Part shown: positions 17,743 to 28,356 of the stretch, piece by piece | How positions within the stretch are numbered: position 1 is the stretch's first letter | How the letters are laid out: each line of letters begins with the position of its first letter | NCBI GenBank assembly: GCA_902526075.1 | Contig: CABZJM010000008.1 | Location: forward strand, 1-59,870 | Origin: an uncultured Bacteroidota bacterium | GTDB taxonomy: Bacteria; Bacteroidota; Bacteroidia; Flavobacteriales; Flavobacteriaceae | Reading direction: 5' to 3' | Length of the DNA: 59,870 nucleotides | Translations under genes and position numbers: made by a program | Notes under the pieces: generated by a model | Seen by the model: only the letters and a program-made list of their open reading frames with translations | Told to the model about the DNA's origin: nothing | Databases searched by the model: none

Positions 17743-17773
17743 CAAAAATAGTTTTTCATTAACAACAACGCAA
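17743..17773 (-). promoter_or_regulatory. Bacteroidota-type promoter for the tRNA unit
   Basis: On the minus strand TTG (17771-17773), 20 nt, then TATTTTTG (17743-17750) exactly match the Bacteroidota housekeeping promoter TTG-N17-23-TAnnTTTG. The expected transcription start, about 4-7 nt downstream, lies 25-30 nt before mature tRNA-Ser. With the terminator at 17421-17450 this defines a complete transcription unit. Confidence 0.75.
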
Positions 17774-17790
17774 CTATATCTATTTTTTTT

Positions 17791-19860
17791 TTAATTACTT
17801 CCATCAGAGTAACTTACTCTTACGTGGTAAATGTTTTTCAATTTTTCTTTAAGAACAGATTTTATAATTGAAATATTTTTAAAAGTAAGCTCACAATTTT
17901 CAAATTGTTGATCTTCAACTTGCTTATCTATTATGGTTTCAATAAAAGAATCAACCTTATCATTATCAGGTTTATCTAAGCTCTTAGTTGCTGCTTCAAC
18001 CGAATCACACATCATAACAAGTGCCATTTCAACGCTATAAGGTTTTGGACCATCGTATCGAAAATCTAATTTGTTAATTTCAGGGTCTAACCTAGCCTCT
18101 TTATTATAAAAAAATCCGATTAAATTAGTTCCATGATGAGTTTTTATAAATTCGATTACCCTCTCAGGAACACCTGCATTTTTTGCCAGTTTTACACCAT
18201 CAACAACATGTTGTTTGATTATTTCAATACTTTCTTTTGATGATATATTTTCATGAGGATTTTGTTCAGATAATTGATTTTCAGTGAAAAAAGATGGATT
18301 CGAAATTTTACCAATGTCATGATGTAGAGCTCCAACTCTTGACAATAATGCATTAGCATTTATTTTATTCGCGCAGGCCTCAGCAAGATTTGCAACGTTT
18401 ATCGAATGATGGAAGGTTCCTGGCGCCTTGTTCGACAATTCTTTTAATAAACTAGAATTAGTATCAGATAGTTCTAATAAGGATACATCTGAGACTAGTC
18501 CAAACATCTTTTCATAGATATATATTAGGGGGTATATAAACAAAGTTAAAAGACCACATAAAATAAATAAAGAAAAGTTATTTAAGGGTAAATTTTCAAT
18601 ATTCCCTTCTTGAATTACATAAAAAGAAAAATAAGCCAGCATATAAACCAATGTTATCTGTGCTACAGCTATAAATAAATTTGCTCTCTTGTAAATATTG
18701 TCAGACGTTAGAATAGTAACAACTCCAGCAATTATATTCAAAAATATAAACTCGTAGCTATTAGGCACCACAAAACCCAATAACATTACAGTTACAGAAT
18801 GTATAAAAAAAGCAATTCTAGAGTCAAAGAAGGCTTTAAAAAGTAATGGCATTATACAGAGCGGTATCATGTATATGTAATTTGAATTGACATCTACAAC
18901 CCAAGTTGTAATTAAAATAATAAGTGTTATGTTGAAATAAACAAATGCAATTTTATTATTGTTTTCATATATATTTCTTTCAAATTTTCTAATAAAAAGG
19001 ACAATCATTAACAGGGAAAGAATCACCAGCAAAGAATATGCAGAAATAATTAAATATAGATCGGATAATGATGAGCTATTAGCCTCATATTCCTTCTTCA
19101 AAGAGTCTAATATTATAAGCTTCTCTCCCTCAATAACTTCACCCTTTGAAATTATTAATGTTTCTTTTTCTATGAAGCCCCTATTTGGTGAAATATTTAT
19201 TGTTGCCTCATTAATTGATTCATCTGAAAGTACTCTGGAATAAAATAAGTTTGGAGTAATAATGTCAAAAACCAACGAAATTATTTGAGATTTATATTTT
19301 TCACTATTAGTTTCAATAATTTTATTATTAATAAAAGTTATCAAGTCTTCGGGCTTAATTAATCTGTTATAGTATGTTGAATTAATAAGTTTATTATCTA
19401 ATAAAATTGATATTAGCTGACTATCTTTAAACTCGAAATTTTCTTCAAGTAATCCTTTAGAATATACTTCATTTATTATTTGAGAAGATTGAATTTTAAT
19501 ATTTTTTACTTCTTCATCTTTAAAAAGAATAAATAGAGAATCATTCTTTAACTCTTCTATTCGGGTAATTAGTTGATTATTTGAGTTAGAAATTAATGAT
19601 GTGTCAATTTCAAAAAATAAAGGGGTTTTTATTTTTGCTTGAGTAATTTCATCATCAATTTCCTCTTTGGACTTTTTAATTGCAAAATCAAAAGGTGCAT
19701 ATAGATTTTCAGATTGCCAGGGCCTTCCATTCTCAAAGTTATATTTGAATTTTCCACTTTTTGGAAAGAAATAAATAATTAAAAATGCTGATAGCACAAA
19801 TAAAAGAACCCTAAATATTCTTGAAAAACCTTTATTTATACTGTTAAATAGTTTGCCCAT
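17791..19860 (-). CDS. 7TM-HD family cyclic-di-AMP phosphodiesterase (PgpH-like)
   Basis: A 689-residue membrane hydrolase. It has an N-terminal membrane anchor (about residues 15-30), an extracellular 7TMR-HDED sensor region (about 50-265), seven hydrophobic helices (about 268-455), and a cytosolic HD domain (about 475-689). The metal-binding HD residues are in FHHSINVANLA, LHHDIGK near residue 515, IKQHVVDGVKLA and IKTHHGT. PgpH proteins cleave c-di-AMP to pApA, controlling osmotic and wall homeostasis; the ligand here is inferred from the family. It is divergent from the thiolase gene (79 bp). Confidence 0.9.
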   Translation of the reverse strand: MGKLFNSINKGFSRIFRVLLFVLSAFLIIYFFPKSGKFKYNFENGRPWQSENLYAPFDFAIKKSKEEIDDEITQAKIKTPLFFEIDTSLISNSNNQLITRIEELKNDSLFILFKDEEVKNIKIQSSQIINEVYSKGLLEENFEFKDSQLISILLDNKLINSTYYNRLIKPEDLITFINNKIIETNSEKYKSQIISLVFDIITPNLFYSRVLSDESINEATINISPNRGFIEKETLIISKGEVIEGEKLIILDSLKKEYEANSSSLSDLYLIISAYSLLVILSLLMIVLFIRKFERNIYENNNKIAFVYFNITLIILITTWVVDVNSNYIYMIPLCIMPLLFKAFFDSRIAFFIHSVTVMLLGFVVPNSYEFIFLNIIAGVVTILTSDNIYKRANLFIAVAQITLVYMLAYFSFYVIQEGNIENLPLNNFSLFILCGLLTLFIYPLIYIYEKMFGLVSDVSLLELSDTNSSLLKELSNKAPGTFHHSINVANLAEACANKINANALLSRVGALHHDIGKISNPSFFTENQLSEQNPHENISSKESIEIIKQHVVDGVKLAKNAGVPERVIEFIKTHHGTNLIGFFYNKEARLDPEINKLDFRYDGPKPYSVEMALVMMCDSVEAATKSLDKPDNDKVDSFIETIIDKQVEDQQFENCELTFKNISIIKSVLKEKLKNIYHVRVSYSDGSN

Positions 19861-19939
19861 GGTCTGTATTGAATAAATTTACTAAATATTTAAGAGTATA
19901 ATACAATTTATATTTTATTAACTTTAAATAAATAAAAAC

Positions 19940-21115
19940 ATGCAAAACAAAGTTGTCATAGTCAGTGCTGTAAGAACCCCTCTGGGGTGTTTTATGGGGT
20001 CACTTTCTAATTTTTCAGCTGTAGAGCTAGGGATATACGCGTTAGAGGGAGCATTATCAAAGATTGAATTAGACAGAAAAGAAATTAATGAGTTAATTGT
20101 TGGACATGTGTTACAGTCTGGTTGCGGTCAAGCTCCTGCAAAACAAATTGCCTTAGGAGCTAAATTAAGACCTGAAACCCCTTGTTCATCAGTGAATAAA
20201 GTTTGTTCTTCAGGTCTAAAAGCCGTTAATTTAGCTGCTCAATCAATTCAACTTGGTATTAATGAAATTGTAGTGGCTGGCGGAGTTGAAAGTATGAGTA
20301 ATGCTCCACACTACTTAAATTTGAGAAAAGCTAATAAATATGGCAATTCTGCAACTATTGACGGATTAATGACTGATGGCCTCACAGATGCTTATAGTCA
20401 AGAATCAATGGGTGTATTAGCCGATAAATGTTCAACAGAATATCGTATTTCAAGAGAATTACAAGATAATTACGCTATATCTTCATATAAGAGATCTATA
20501 AATTCCTCAAAAAATGGTTTGTTTAAAAATGAAATGATACCTGTAAATTATAAGGACAAGAGAGGTAATGAAATATGTGTAGATCAAGATGAACAGATTA
20601 GCAAAGTGTATTTTGAAAAGATTCCAAATCTTAGACCAGCGTTTGTAAAAGATGGTTCAATAACTGCAGCAAACTCTTCCCCAATTAGTGATGGAGCTTC
20701 CATGTTAATTTTAATGAGTGAAAAAAAAGCTAGTGAACTAAACATTAATCCAATTGCAGAAATAGTTGGTTACAATGATGCAGCCATATCTCCAGACTTA
20801 TTTACAATTGCCCCTGCTAAATCTATTGAAAATTTACTCAATCTAACTAAACATGATTTGAGCGATATTGATTTGTTTGAAATAAACGAAGCTTTTTCAA
20901 TGGTACCTCTCATAAATATTAGTATGTTGTCAATTGATCCTGACAAAGTAAATATTACAGGTGGAGCTGTTTCTCTGGGTCATCCTATTGGTTGTTCAGG
21001 TGCAAGAATATTAACCACATTAATTCATTCATTACATCAAAATAGGAAGAAAAATGGTATTGCTACCATTTGTAACGGGGGTGGTGGAGCTTCTTCCATT
21101 CAAATAAGGATTTAA
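19940..21115 (+). CDS. Acetyl-CoA C-acetyltransferase (thiolase)
   Basis: A 391-residue thiolase that condenses or cleaves acetoacetyl-CoA. The nucleophilic Cys89 is in VNKVCSSGLKA; EINEAFSMV near 312-320, GHPIGCSGARI near 343-353 (catalytic His) and ICNGGGGAS near 378-386 (second Cys) complete the active site. Length is typical. Degradative and biosynthetic types cannot be separated here with certainty, and no other beta-oxidation gene is nearby. The NlpC/P60 gene starts 1 nt after the stop codon. Confidence 0.94.
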   Translation: MQNKVVIVSAVRTPLGCFMGSLSNFSAVELGIYALEGALSKIELDRKEINELIVGHVLQSGCGQAPAKQIALGAKLRPETPCSSVNKVCSSGLKAVNLAAQSIQLGINEIVVAGGVESMSNAPHYLNLRKANKYGNSATIDGLMTDGLTDAYSQESMGVLADKCSTEYRISRELQDNYAISSYKRSINSSKNGLFKNEMIPVNYKDKRGNEICVDQDEQISKVYFEKIPNLRPAFVKDGSITAANSSPISDGASMLILMSEKKASELNINPIAEIVGYNDAAISPDLFTIAPAKSIENLLNLTKHDLSDIDLFEINEAFSMVPLINISMLSIDPDKVNITGGAVSLGHPIGCSGARILTTLIHSLHQNRKKNGIATICNGGGGASSIQIRI

Positions 21116-21116
21116 T

Positions 21117-21860
21117 ATGGATTTAGGTATATGCAACTTAAGTATTGTGCCTGTAAGAATTTCTGATTCAGATAAATCTGAAATGATCACACAATTAGTT
21201 TATGGGGATCTATTCACAATTATTGAAGAGAAGGGTAAATGGACTATGATAAAATGTGAATTTGACAGCTATGAGGGCTGGATAAATTCAAAACAATATC
21301 AAAGACTTGATGAAAACGATAATATTATAATCGATAATCCAACATATTCTTTTGACTTAGTTGAGTTTATAGAGAATGAAAATAAAGAATTAATTACCAT
21401 TTCAATAGGTTCAAATATTTCTAATATTAATCTGCTAAATCATAGTTATGATGGAAAGCTGATATCTGGAAAACAGAATAGGGATTCAATTGTAAATACT
21501 GCACTACTCTATTTGCATAGCCCATATCTATGGGGAGGGAAAACACCGTTTGGTATTGACTGTTCAGGATTCACACAAATGGTCTATAAAATAAACGGAT
21601 ATAAAATTTTAAGGGACGCAAAAGAACAAGCTACACAAGGAATTACGCTGAGTTTTATAGAAGAGTCAGAACCAGGTGATTTGGCTTTTTTTCACAACGA
21701 TAATGATGAGATCATTCATGTTGGAATAATTCTTAAAAATAATCATATTATACATGCCAGCGGCAAAGTAAGAATTGACAGACTAGACCAGTCAGGAATA
21801 TATAATAATGAGAAAAAAAAACATACTCACCCTCTTAGATATATTAAGAAGATTATATAA
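21117..21860 (+). CDS. NlpC/P60-family C40 peptidase with SH3-like domains
   Basis: A 247-residue cysteine peptidase that cuts gamma-D-Glu-type bonds in peptidoglycan peptides. Residues about 1-70 form a bacterial SH3-like wall-binding domain (VYGDLFTIIEEKGKWTMIKC as separate strands YGDLFTIIE and WTMIKCE). The catalytic domain has PFGIDCSGFTQ with Cys149, HVGIIL near 198 and HASG near 211. No signal peptide is apparent, which is unusual for a wall enzyme, so it may act on imported muropeptides in the cytosol. It follows the thiolase gene by 1 nt and abuts the convergent TPR gene. Confidence 0.88.
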   Translation: MDLGICNLSIVPVRISDSDKSEMITQLVYGDLFTIIEEKGKWTMIKCEFDSYEGWINSKQYQRLDENDNIIIDNPTYSFDLVEFIENENKELITISIGSNISNINLLNHSYDGKLISGKQNRDSIVNTALLYLHSPYLWGGKTPFGIDCSGFTQMVYKINGYKILRDAKEQATQGITLSFIEESEPGDLAFFHNDNDEIIHVGIILKNNHIIHASGKVRIDRLDQSGIYNNEKKKHTHPLRYIKKII

Positions 21861-23135
21861 TTAGTTGTTTTCCAACTCAGCAACGATAACTTTATACTTA
21901 TTTTCTTGCTCAGTATCACCTAAAGCCGAATAAATATTTTTTAAGGTTCTAGCAGCGCTTAAATTATCATTTTCTAAATTATAAATCTTTTCAAGATATG
22001 GTATAGCACTTTTGTATAAGTTTTCTCTTTCAATTTTTAATTCGTCATATCTGTTATAATCGGCTGTAGACATTCCAAGTGAGTTCATTTCCTCAATCAT
22101 TGGACCCTCTTTTTCAAGGATTAGGGCTGCAGCATTTAAATAGGCTTTTGTGTAATTTACATCAATTTCGATTGCTTTGTTATAATAGGAAATTGCATCA
22201 TCAAAATTTCCTTTATCTGCATTAACAACACCTAAATTAAATACTAAATCTACATTATTTGGTTCAATCTCAAGAGCTTTAGAGATTAAACTTTGATAAA
22301 CATCTACTTCTCCCATTTCCCATCTTATGTTAGATTCAAGTAATATTAAATTGATATCATTTTCATCAATCTGCTTAGCCTTTTCTAAGTATTCTATCGA
22401 TTTTAAAAAGTTTTCTTGAGTTTTATATATTGCAGCAACAGACCTAAAAATATCGATTTCAACAGAGTCTGCCATTTCATCTCTTGGTGATTCGTGGGTA
22501 CCAATAACATCCACCGAGAAATTTCTCGATTTTTCATCTTGAAAAACTTGTTCATTTCCAGATTCTTTCTCTACTGCATAAAAATTCATAGATCGTCCTG
22601 AATAGCCTAGTTCAATTAATTTCTCGTAAAAACCAAGTGCAACTTTATAATCATTTGCTTCAGTGGCCACTAAAGCTGCGTTATATAAGTATAGTGTGTC
22701 CTTCGTTGAAACATTGTAAGCTGCTTCTAAATTCTTGTAAGAATTTTTGTAATTCTTAAGCTCTAGCGCTGTCCTAGAGTCATTTATAAAAGAATTAAAA
22801 AGACTGGTAAAAATATTGTCAATTTTTGAAGTATATATTTTTGTTCCCAATAATTCAATTTTTTTAGACTCATTAAAATCTCTAATACTTAAAATTTTAT
22901 TGTCAAAAGTTCCACTTCCATTTTGATATCTAGCCATTCCCTTAAGGAAATAATATTTTGCCTTTGTCTTATCATCTGCAGCATTGACTAGACTTTTAAT
23001 TGAATTGATTGAATTTAAAGCATTTTCATATTCACCAGCTTTAATCTGCTTGTCAATAGTCTTTAGTTCCTTTTTTTGAGCATAACCCAGTTGAAATAAA
23101 CCAAAAATAATTAGAAACAGTATAGTTTTTTTCAT
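21861..23135 (-). CDS. Exported tetratricopeptide-repeat protein
   Basis: A 424-residue protein with a clear signal peptide (residues 1-19, ending YAQ) followed by tandem TPR helices. The best repeats are near 140-172, 240-262 (SIEYLEKAKQIDENDINLIL in pieces SIEYLEKAKQ), 284-330 (AISYYNKAIEIDVNYTKAYL region) and 367-400. The low-complexity register suggests about seven or eight repeats used as a protein-binding scaffold. Function unknown. It starts 20 nt after gyrA, an arrangement I recall as common in Flavobacteriia, so it is probably co-transcribed with gyrA. Confidence 0.87.
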   Translation of the reverse strand: MKKTILFLIIFGLFQLGYAQKKELKTIDKQIKAGEYENALNSINSIKSLVNAADDKTKAKYYFLKGMARYQNGSGTFDNKILSIRDFNESKKIELLGTKIYTSKIDNIFTSLFNSFINDSRTALELKNYKNSYKNLEAAYNVSTKDTLYLYNAALVATEANDYKVALGFYEKLIELGYSGRSMNFYAVEKESGNEQVFQDEKSRNFSVDVIGTHESPRDEMADSVEIDIFRSVAAIYKTQENFLKSIEYLEKAKQIDENDINLILLESNIRWEMGEVDVYQSLISKALEIEPNNVDLVFNLGVVNADKGNFDDAISYYNKAIEIDVNYTKAYLNAAALILEKEGPMIEEMNSLGMSTADYNRYDELKIERENLYKSAIPYLEKIYNLENDNLSAARTLKNIYSALGDTEQENKYKVIVAELENN

Positions 23136-23155
23136 TGTTATAAATCTGTTTTATT

Positions 23156-25636
23156 TTAATCTGATGATTCAAGTTCTTCATCATGCTGGTTCTCCTCTTT
23201 TTCATGTATTACTTTAGCCACTGCGGCTATTGAATCACCATCTTTAATATTTATAAGCTTCACTCCTTGTGTTGCACGACCCATAACCCTTAAATCTTCA
23301 ACTGCCATTCGAATTGCAATGCCTGATTTGTTTATTATCATTAATCCATTTGAGTCGTCTACATTTTTAATAGCTACTAAATCACCTGTTTTTTCAGTTA
23401 TAGAAATCGTTTTGACCCCTTTTCCACCCCTATTTGTTATTCTATAATCTTCGAGACGTGATCTTTTACCATATCCGTTTAAACTGACAACTAAAATATT
23501 ACTTTCCATATTGTTAACAGCAACCATACCAATAACTTCATCTTCATCATGCTGAAGCCTAATACCTCTAACTCCAGACGCATTTCGTCCCATAGGCCTT
23601 GTTTTTGCTTCTTCAAATCTAATTGCTTTTCCAGATTTTAATGCAAGCATAACCTGGCTATTTCCATCTGTTAGCTTTGCTTCAAGCAATTCATCATCAT
23701 CTTTGATAGTAATGGCATTGATACCATTAACACGTGGTCTAGAATACTGCTCTAAAGATGTCTTTTTTACCTGCCCTTTTTTTGTTGCCATTATCACGTA
23801 GTGATTATTGATATAATTATCGTCTTTTAAATCTTTAGTACAAATAAACGCTTTTACCTTATCATCTTGTTCTATGTTGATAAGATTTTGTATTGCTCTT
23901 CCTTTAGATGTTCTACTGCCCTCTGGAATTTCATAAACCCTCATCCAGAAACACTTTCCCTTTTGTGTGAAAAATAACATGTATTGATGATTAGTACCAA
24001 CAAATAGATCTTCTAAAAAATCTTCATTTCTGGTAGTTGATGCCTTTTGACCAACTCCACCCCTATTCTGAACTTTGTATTCGTCTAATGATGTTCTTTT
24101 AATATATCCTGCATGAGAAATAGTAATAACAACTTTTTCATCAGGTATCATGTCCTCAATTGATAAATCCCCACCTGAGTACTCTATTTTCGACCTTCTA
24201 TCATCTCCATACTTTTCTTTAATTTCTGTCAACTCTTCAGAAATTATATTCATTCTTCTTTTTTCATCCGAAAGAATATCTTTAAGGTCCTCAATCAATT
24301 TCTTTATTTCTTCATATTCATTTCTTAACTTATCCTGTTCCAAACCTGTGAGTTGTCTCAGTCTCATTTCAACAATGGCCTTAGCTTGGATTTCAGAGAG
24401 TTTGAAAGTTTTAATTAAGTTATCTCTTGCATCTTCTGCATTTTTTGAAGCTTTAATTAAAGCAATAACATCATCAATATTATCAGACGCAATGATTAAT
24501 CCTTCTAGAATGTGACATCTATCCTCGGCCTTTTTTAATTCAAACTTGGTTCTTCTAACAACTACATCATGTCTGTGATCTACAAAGTACTTAATCATGT
24601 CTTTAAGATTAAGCATATGAGGTCGTCCTTTTACAAGGGCAATATTGTTTACACTAAAAGATGATTGAAGTGGACTATATTTAAATAGTTTATTAAGCAC
24701 TATGTTAGGAATAGCATCTCTTCTAAGTACAAAGACGATTCTCATTCCATTTCTGTCTGATTCATCTCTTATTGTAGATATGCCCTCTAACTTTTTATCA
24801 TTTACTAGGTCTGCGATTTTTTTGATCATATCAGCTTTATTTACTTGATATGGAATTTCTGTTACAATTATTGACTCTTTACCATCAACTTCTTCGATTT
24901 CAGCTTTACCACGCATAACGACTTTGCCTCTGCCAGTGTGAAAGGCTTCTTTTACTCCTTCATATCCATGAATTATACCACCGGTTGGGAAGTCAGGTGC
25001 TTTTACATATTGCATTAGACCATCAATATCAATAGAGTTATCATTGATATACTCAAGCGTACCGTCAATAACCTCAGTTAAATTATGTGGAGGAATATTT
25101 GTAGCCATACCAACAGCTATTCCAGAGGCACCATTAACCAGTAAAGCAGGAATTTTTGTCGGTAGAACTGTAGGTTCTTTTAATGTGTCATCAAAATTTA
25201 GTTTATAATCAACAGTATCTTTTTCAATATCTGAAAGCATTTCTTCAGATATTTTCTGCATTCTAGCTTCTGTATATCTCATTGCAGCTGGGCTGTCTCC
25301 GTCTACGGATCCAAAATTCCCTTGACCATCCACTAGCATATACCTTAAACTCCAATCTTGAGCCATTCTGACCATTGTATCATAAATAGCAGAGTCACCA
25401 TGCGGGTGGTATTTACCCATAACTTCACCCACAATTCTGGCAGACTTTTTGTGCGCAGAGGAAGCTTTAACTCCTAAATCGTGCATGCCATACAAAACAC
25501 GCCTGTGAACTGGTTTTAAACCATCCCTTACGTCTGGAAGAGCTCTGGAAACTATTACTGACATTGAATAATCAATGTATGCAGATTTCATCTCATCCTC
25601 AATATTAATTGGTATTAATTTTTCGCCATCATTCAT
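23156..25636 (-). CDS. gyrA: DNA gyrase subunit A
   Basis: An 826-residue catalytic subunit of the type II topoisomerase that introduces negative supercoils. Catalytic Tyr121 lies in [10 protein letters not shown]. Ser82 and Asp86 occupy the positions of E. coli Ser83 and Asp87, the residues most often changed in quinolone resistance, so the wild-type state is seen. A GyrA-box, QNRGGVG, near residue 527 opens the C-terminal six-bladed DNA-wrapping domain, and the tail is acidic. It is divergent from clpC (185 bp), and the TPR gene follows at 20 nt. Confidence 0.97.
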   Translation of the reverse strand: MNDGEKLIPINIEDEMKSAYIDYSMSVIVSRALPDVRDGLKPVHRRVLYGMHDLGVKASSAHKKSARIVGEVMGKYHPHGDSAIYDTMVRMAQDWSLRYMLVDGQGNFGSVDGDSPAAMRYTEARMQKISEEMLSDIEKDTVDYKLNFDDTLKEPTVLPTKIPALLVNGASGIAVGMATNIPPHNLTEVIDGTLEYINDNSIDIDGLMQYVKAPDFPTGGIIHGYEGVKEAFHTGRGKVVMRGKAEIEEVDGKESIIVTEIPYQVNKADMIKKIADLVNDKKLEGISTIRDESDRNGMRIVFVLRRDAIPNIVLNKLFKYSPLQSSFSVNNIALVKGRPHMLNLKDMIKYFVDHRHDVVVRRTKFELKKAEDRCHILEGLIIASDNIDDVIALIKASKNAEDARDNLIKTFKLSEIQAKAIVEMRLRQLTGLEQDKLRNEYEEIKKLIEDLKDILSDEKRRMNIISEELTEIKEKYGDDRRSKIEYSGGDLSIEDMIPDEKVVITISHAGYIKRTSLDEYKVQNRGGVGQKASTTRNEDFLEDLFVGTNHQYMLFFTQKGKCFWMRVYEIPEGSRTSKGRAIQNLINIEQDDKVKAFICTKDLKDDNYINNHYVIMATKKGQVKKTSLEQYSRPRVNGINAITIKDDDELLEAKLTDGNSQVMLALKSGKAIRFEEAKTRPMGRNASGVRGIRLQHDEDEVIGMVAVNNMESNILVVSLNGYGKRSRLEDYRITNRGGKGVKTISITEKTGDLVAIKNVDDSNGLMIINKSGIAIRMAVEDLRVMGRATQGVKLINIKDGDSIAAVAKVIHEKEENQHDEELESSD

Positions 25637-25676
25637 AATAAAAATTATTGTATTATTTCATATAAACAGTAGGAAA

Positions 25677-25684
25677 CAAATATA
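25677..25684 (-). promoter_or_regulatory. Candidate -7 promoter box of gyrA
   Basis: TATATTTG on the minus strand is an exact TAnnTTTG match whose end lies 40 nt before the gyrA ATG. I find no TTG at the expected 17-23 nt upstream spacing, so the call rests on one element only. Confidence 0.3.
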
Positions 25685-25821
25685 TGAATTTAAGAAGATT
25701 TTTTATGATAAAAATCTATTTCGAAACATATAATTTATTAACAATTTTAAGTTATAAATTTTAACTCTGTTTAATATTGTTTTAAAAAATCTTTATGATT
25801 ATTTTTACAAAAAGTTTTTTT

Positions 25822-28356
25822 ATGGATGATAATTTTTCACCACGTGTTAAAGATGTAATTACTTACAGTAAAGAGGAAGCATTGAGGTTGGGTCATGATT
25901 TTATTGGAACTGAGCACTTAGTTCTCGGATTAATTAGAAATGGTGAAGGAAAGGCGATAGATATATTAAACCTTCTTGGAATTGATTTAAACGAGCTAAG
26001 ACGTAAAATTGAATCATTAAATCCTATCAATTTTGATAATGAAGCAAAAGAGTCATCAAAGAAAAACCTTCATCTAACTAGACAAGCTGAAAGGGCCCTC
26101 AAAACCACTTTTTTAGAAGCTAAACTTTTCCAAAGTTCAGTAATAAACACTGCACATTTGCTGTTATGTATCTTAAGAAATGAAAATGATCCCACTACAA
26201 AAATTTTCAATAATATAAATATTAATTATAACGTTGTAAAAGATGAGTACAAATCAATAATTGGTAAGGATGATTTTTCAGATGAATCAACTGACGATAC
26301 TGAGCCATCTGAATTTGAAGAAGTCAAGGTAACAAAGTCAACAAAATCAAAATCTTCCAAGAAATCTAAAACACCTGTTTTAGACAATTTTGGCAAAGAC
26401 CTTACTGCCATGGCTGAAAATGATGAGCTTGACCCGATAATAGGGAGAAATTCAGAAATTCAAAGAGTCTCGCAAATATTAAGTCGAAGAAAGAAGAATA
26501 ATCCTCTTCTTATTGGCGAGCCAGGTGTTGGAAAGTCTGCAATTGCTGAAGGTCTGGCAATTCGAATTATCAAAAAGAAAGTTTCAAGAGTTCTTTATAA
26601 CAAAAGAATTATATCATTGGATTTAGCAAGCTTGGTTGCTGGTACAAAATATAGAGGCCAATTTGAGGAAAGAATGAAAGCTGTTATGAACGAATTAGAG
26701 AAAAACTCTGAGATAATCCTATTTATAGATGAAATTCATACCATAGTTGGTGCTGGTGGTGCAACAGGAAGTCTTGATGCATCTAACATGTTCAAACCTG
26801 CACTAGCAAGAGGTACAATTCAATGTATTGGCGCTACCACCCTGGATGAATACAGAAATTCAATTGAAAAAGACGGCGCACTTGAAAGAAGATTCCAAAA
26901 AATTATTGTTGAACAAACTAATGAAGAAGAAACATTAGAGATTCTTACGAATATTAAAGATAAATATGAAGATCACCACAATGTGATTTACACAGATGAA
27001 GCTTTATTGGCATGTGTAAAATTAACCTCTAGATACATGACTGATAGACATCTACCTGACAAAGCAATTGATGCCTTAGACGAGGCAGGCTCAAGAGTCC
27101 ATTTAACAAATTTAGATGTTCCACAACATATTCATGAGCTTGAAAGAGAATTAGATGATGCAAAAGACAAGAAAAATACAGCAGTTAAAAATCAAAAGTA
27201 TGAGGAAGCAGCAAGCTTTAGAGATAAAGAAAAAAATATAGAAAGCAAGCTGAGTTTAGCCCAAAATCAATGGGAGGAAGAATGTAAAAAAAATAAGGAA
27301 ATTGTTAATGAGGAAAGTATTGCAGATGTTGTCTCAATGATGACAGGTATACCCCTAAACAAATTAAAACAATCTGAAAGCAATAAGTTATCTAAACTGA
27401 CAACTCTGGTAAAAGAAAATATTATAGGTCAAGATGAGGCAATAGAAAAAGTGGTTAGGTCTATCCAAAGAAATAGAGCAGGATTGAAGGATCCAAAAAA
27501 ACCTATAGGCTCATTTATATTCCTTGGACAGACCGGAGTTGGAAAAACACAATTAGCTAAAATTCTTGCTAAAGAATTGTTTGATAGTGAAGAAGCCTTG
27601 ATTAGGGTTGACATGAGTGAATATATGGAGAAATTTGCTGTATCAAGATTAATTGGAGCTCCACCAGGATATGTTGGCTACGAAGATGGTGGTCAATTGA
27701 CAGAAAAAATTAGAAGGAAACCATATGCAGTAGTTTTACTTGATGAGATTGAAAAAGCTCACCCAGATATTTTTAACATGCTTCTACAAGTTTTAGACGA
27801 TGGTTTTTTAACAGATAGTCTTGGTAGAAAAATTGATTTTACAAATTGTGTAATTATAATGACATCCAATCTGGGAGTTAAGAAAATTCAAGATTTCGGT
27901 TCTGGAGTTGGGTTTGGTACTACAGCAAAAAAATCTCAAGAGGACGCATTTACAAGAAAAACAATAATGAATTCTCTTCAGAAGAAATTCGCTCCAGAAT
28001 TTTTAAATAGAATTGATGAGGTAATCATTTTTAATTCATTATCAAAAGAGAATATTCATAAAATTATTGAAATAGAGTTATCAAAATTATATATTAGAAT
28101 TGAGGAATTAGGTTATAAAATCAAATTATCCAAAAAAGCTAAGGATTTCTTGGCTGATAAAGGTTATGACAAAAAATACGGGGCAAGACCATTAAAAAGA
28201 ACAATTCAAAAGCATGTTGAAGATTTAATTGCTTCTGAAATCCTCAATTCAATGATTAACGAAGGTGATACAATTAATATTGACTATAGCTTGGGTAAAG
28301 AGGAATTGAACATCAAAATCCAAAATAAAAAGGAATCTAAAACATCAAAAAAATAA
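25822..28356 (+). CDS. clpC: ATP-dependent Clp protease ATP-binding subunit ClpC
   Basis: A Hsp100 unfoldase that feeds substrates to ClpP. An upstream in-frame ATG at 25795 would add nine unconserved residues; the ATG at 25822 gives MDDNFSPRVKDVI, which matches the family start, for 844 residues. In order: Clp N-domain (about 1-145), an acidic/Ser-Lys linker, AAA1 with GEPGVGKSAIAEG, a middle region carrying a UVR-like motif KYEEAASFRDKE, and AAA2 with GQTGVGKTQLAK and VVLLDEIEKAHPD. It is divergent from gyrA and overlaps the convergent hutH by 12 nt. Confidence 0.95.
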   Translation: MDDNFSPRVKDVITYSKEEALRLGHDFIGTEHLVLGLIRNGEGKAIDILNLLGIDLNELRRKIESLNPINFDNEAKESSKKNLHLTRQAERALKTTFLEAKLFQSSVINTAHLLLCILRNENDPTTKIFNNININYNVVKDEYKSIIGKDDFSDESTDDTEPSEFEEVKVTKSTKSKSSKKSKTPVLDNFGKDLTAMAENDELDPIIGRNSEIQRVSQILSRRKKNNPLLIGEPGVGKSAIAEGLAIRIIKKKVSRVLYNKRIISLDLASLVAGTKYRGQFEERMKAVMNELEKNSEIILFIDEIHTIVGAGGATGSLDASNMFKPALARGTIQCIGATTLDEYRNSIEKDGALERRFQKIIVEQTNEEETLEILTNIKDKYEDHHNVIYTDEALLACVKLTSRYMTDRHLPDKAIDALDEAGSRVHLTNLDVPQHIHELERELDDAKDKKNTAVKNQKYEEAASFRDKEKNIESKLSLAQNQWEEECKKNKEIVNEESIADVVSMMTGIPLNKLKQSESNKLSKLTTLVKENIIGQDEAIEKVVRSIQRNRAGLKDPKKPIGSFIFLGQTGVGKTQLAKILAKELFDSEEALIRVDMSEYMEKFAVSRLIGAPPGYVGYEDGGQLTEKIRRKPYAVVLLDEIEKAHPDIFNMLLQVLDDGFLTDSLGRKIDFTNCVIIMTSNLGVKKIQDFGSGVGFGTTAKKSQEDAFTRKTIMNSLQKKFAPEFLNRIDEVIIFNSLSKENIHKIIEIELSKLYIRIEELGYKIKLSKKAKDFLADKGYDKKYGARPLKRTIQKHVEDLIASEILNSMINEGDTINIDYSLGKEELNIKIQNKKESKTSKK

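Noticed and set aside
17551-17751. A 66-codon open frame on the plus strand beginning MAGFEPATSASQ
   Set aside because: It is the antisense reading of tRNA-Pro and tRNA-Ser; this kind of peptide is a well-known false gene over tRNAs.
25772-25779. TAATATTG as a clpC promoter box
   Set aside because: It has one mismatch to TAnnTTTG and no TTG at suitable spacing, which is expected by chance in such AT-rich DNA.
25795-25821. Upstream ATG that would lengthen ClpC by nine residues
   Set aside because: MDDNFSPRV at 25822 is the conserved family start; the added residues look random and hydrophobic.
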